From positions 1 through 6,643 of the forward strand of contig JASFYU010000144.1 in NCBI GenBank assembly GCA_045046905.1: a stretch of 6,643 nucleotides of DNA, read 5' to 3'. The DNA comes from JASFYU01 sp045046905 (GTDB lineage Bacteria > Bacteroidota > Bacteroidia > Flavobacteriales > Flavobacteriaceae). The translations under genes and the position numbers were made by a program. Under the pieces are notes generated by a model. It saw only the letters and a program-made list of their open reading frames with translations. It was not told the DNA's origin and searched no databases. Each line of letters starts with the position of its first letter. The first letter of the stretch is position 1. Positions 6,209 to 6,643 of this stretch are shown here, one piece after another.

Positions 6209-6354
6209 ACAATGATTACTGATATTGTACGAAGCTATTTAAAACAATTAAATAATCGCTGAAATAAGTGATTTTTTCGATGAACTACCAACTTTTGACT
6301 ATTTTAAATGGTCTATATGGGGTGATACTTTGGGGTGAAGTGAAAATTTTTACG

Positions 6355-6384
6355 AAAAATAGCCTTATAGTTTTACTATTTTTT
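6355..6384 (-). terminator. AT-rich hairpin at the stop of the edge gene
   Basis: AAAAATAG (6355-6362) and CTATTTTT (6376-6383) are inverted copies with a 13-base loop. The hairpin begins at the stop codon of the minus-strand gene, and its second arm on that strand supplies a run of five T. The stem has one G-C pair, so stability is low. Confidence 0.3.
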
Positions 6385-6643
6385 CTCCGATTTATTTAGG
6401 CTGTCCATCTCTTTTCTATACCTAAGTATGATTAGGGTATCCATTTGCTCGATGATGCTGTCTTGCATTGATTGCCAGTTTCGGGCGTTCATACGGCTTG
6501 TAAATACTTGAATGTTGGTCATCCTTTTCATATTGTGCCTGTTTGCCTTCCAGTAGGTTGTGGTGCTTTCTTGATGTTTTAGGTCTTGTAGGTAGATGCC
6601 AAGACCGAAGCCAGCAATAATCAAGATTATGATAATCAAAAAC
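6376..6643 (-). CDS. membrane-anchored hypothetical protein, start outside the window
   Basis: The frame stays open to the right edge (a TTT codon precedes TTG 6639), so I treat it as 5'-truncated rather than starting at TTG. About 88 residues are visible. First comes a hydrophobic helix (FLIIIILIIAGFGLGIYL). Then a polar domain follows, with YWKANRHNMKRMTN, SRMNARNWQSM, and a charged stretch from QDSIIEQMD to DSLNKSEKK that could be helical. This fits a single-pass protein with a small soluble tail. No family or enzyme motif recognised. It precedes the small lipoprotein on the same strand. Confidence 0.6.
   Translation of the reverse strand, partial: FLIIIILIIAGFGLGIYLQDLKHQESTTTYWKANRHNMKRMTNIQVFTSRMNARNWQSMQDSIIEQMDTLIILRYRKEMDSLNKSEKK

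Noticed and set aside
1..6643. CRISPR array, defence system, phage or toxin-antitoxin genes
   Set aside because: No regularly spaced repeats, nuclease or integrase motifs, or paired toxin-antitoxin frames were seen.

Overview
The window looks like chromosomal DNA of a marine-type member of the Bacteroidota, most likely the Flavobacteriaceae. The base composition is AT-rich and gene starts lack clear Shine-Dalgarno sequences. Secreted proteins carry lipoprotein signal peptides with an acidic stretch after the Cys. A sulfatase sits between two family GH29 alpha-L-fucosidases, as in polysaccharide utilisation loci. One 56-residue membrane protein resembles a small family (DUF6747) that I associate with Flavobacteriaceae. 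All family names come from motif recognition, not from searches.

Left part, bases 1-4436, plus strand: the end of an operon for sulfated, fucose-containing glycans. It holds (i) the 3' part of a GH29-A fucosidase, (ii) a formylglycine-dependent S1-type sulfatase lipoprotein, and (iii) a GH29-B fucosidase lipoprotein with two F5/8C-like domains around a chitobiase-like domain. Gaps are 21 and 17 bases, so one mRNA is likely. A long-loop hairpin followed by a T-run lies at the last stop codon. The simplest reading is that the sulfatase removes sulfate and the fucosidases remove fucose from an algal fucoidan-like or other fucosylated glycan; the substrate is inferred. The first fucosidase is unusual. 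It appears to have lost about 28 codons after the catalytic domain motif GNGGNLLLDIGPK, which shifts the frame, and an extra TTTA unit 50 bases later restores it.

Middle part, 4437-5093, minus strand: three very small predicted membrane proteins of 56, 33 and 48 residues, convergent with the glycan operon. The first two are 26 bases apart. The 56-residue one is the DUF6747-like protein.

From 5094 to 5976 I see no convincing gene. The stretch contains several inverted repeats. The best is a pair of perfect 17-base inverted repeats at 5372-5388 and 5619-5635 that bound a 264-base MITE-like element.

Right end, 5977-6643, minus strand: a 70-residue acidic lipoprotein and, at the edge, a membrane-anchored protein of unknown function whose start lies outside the window.
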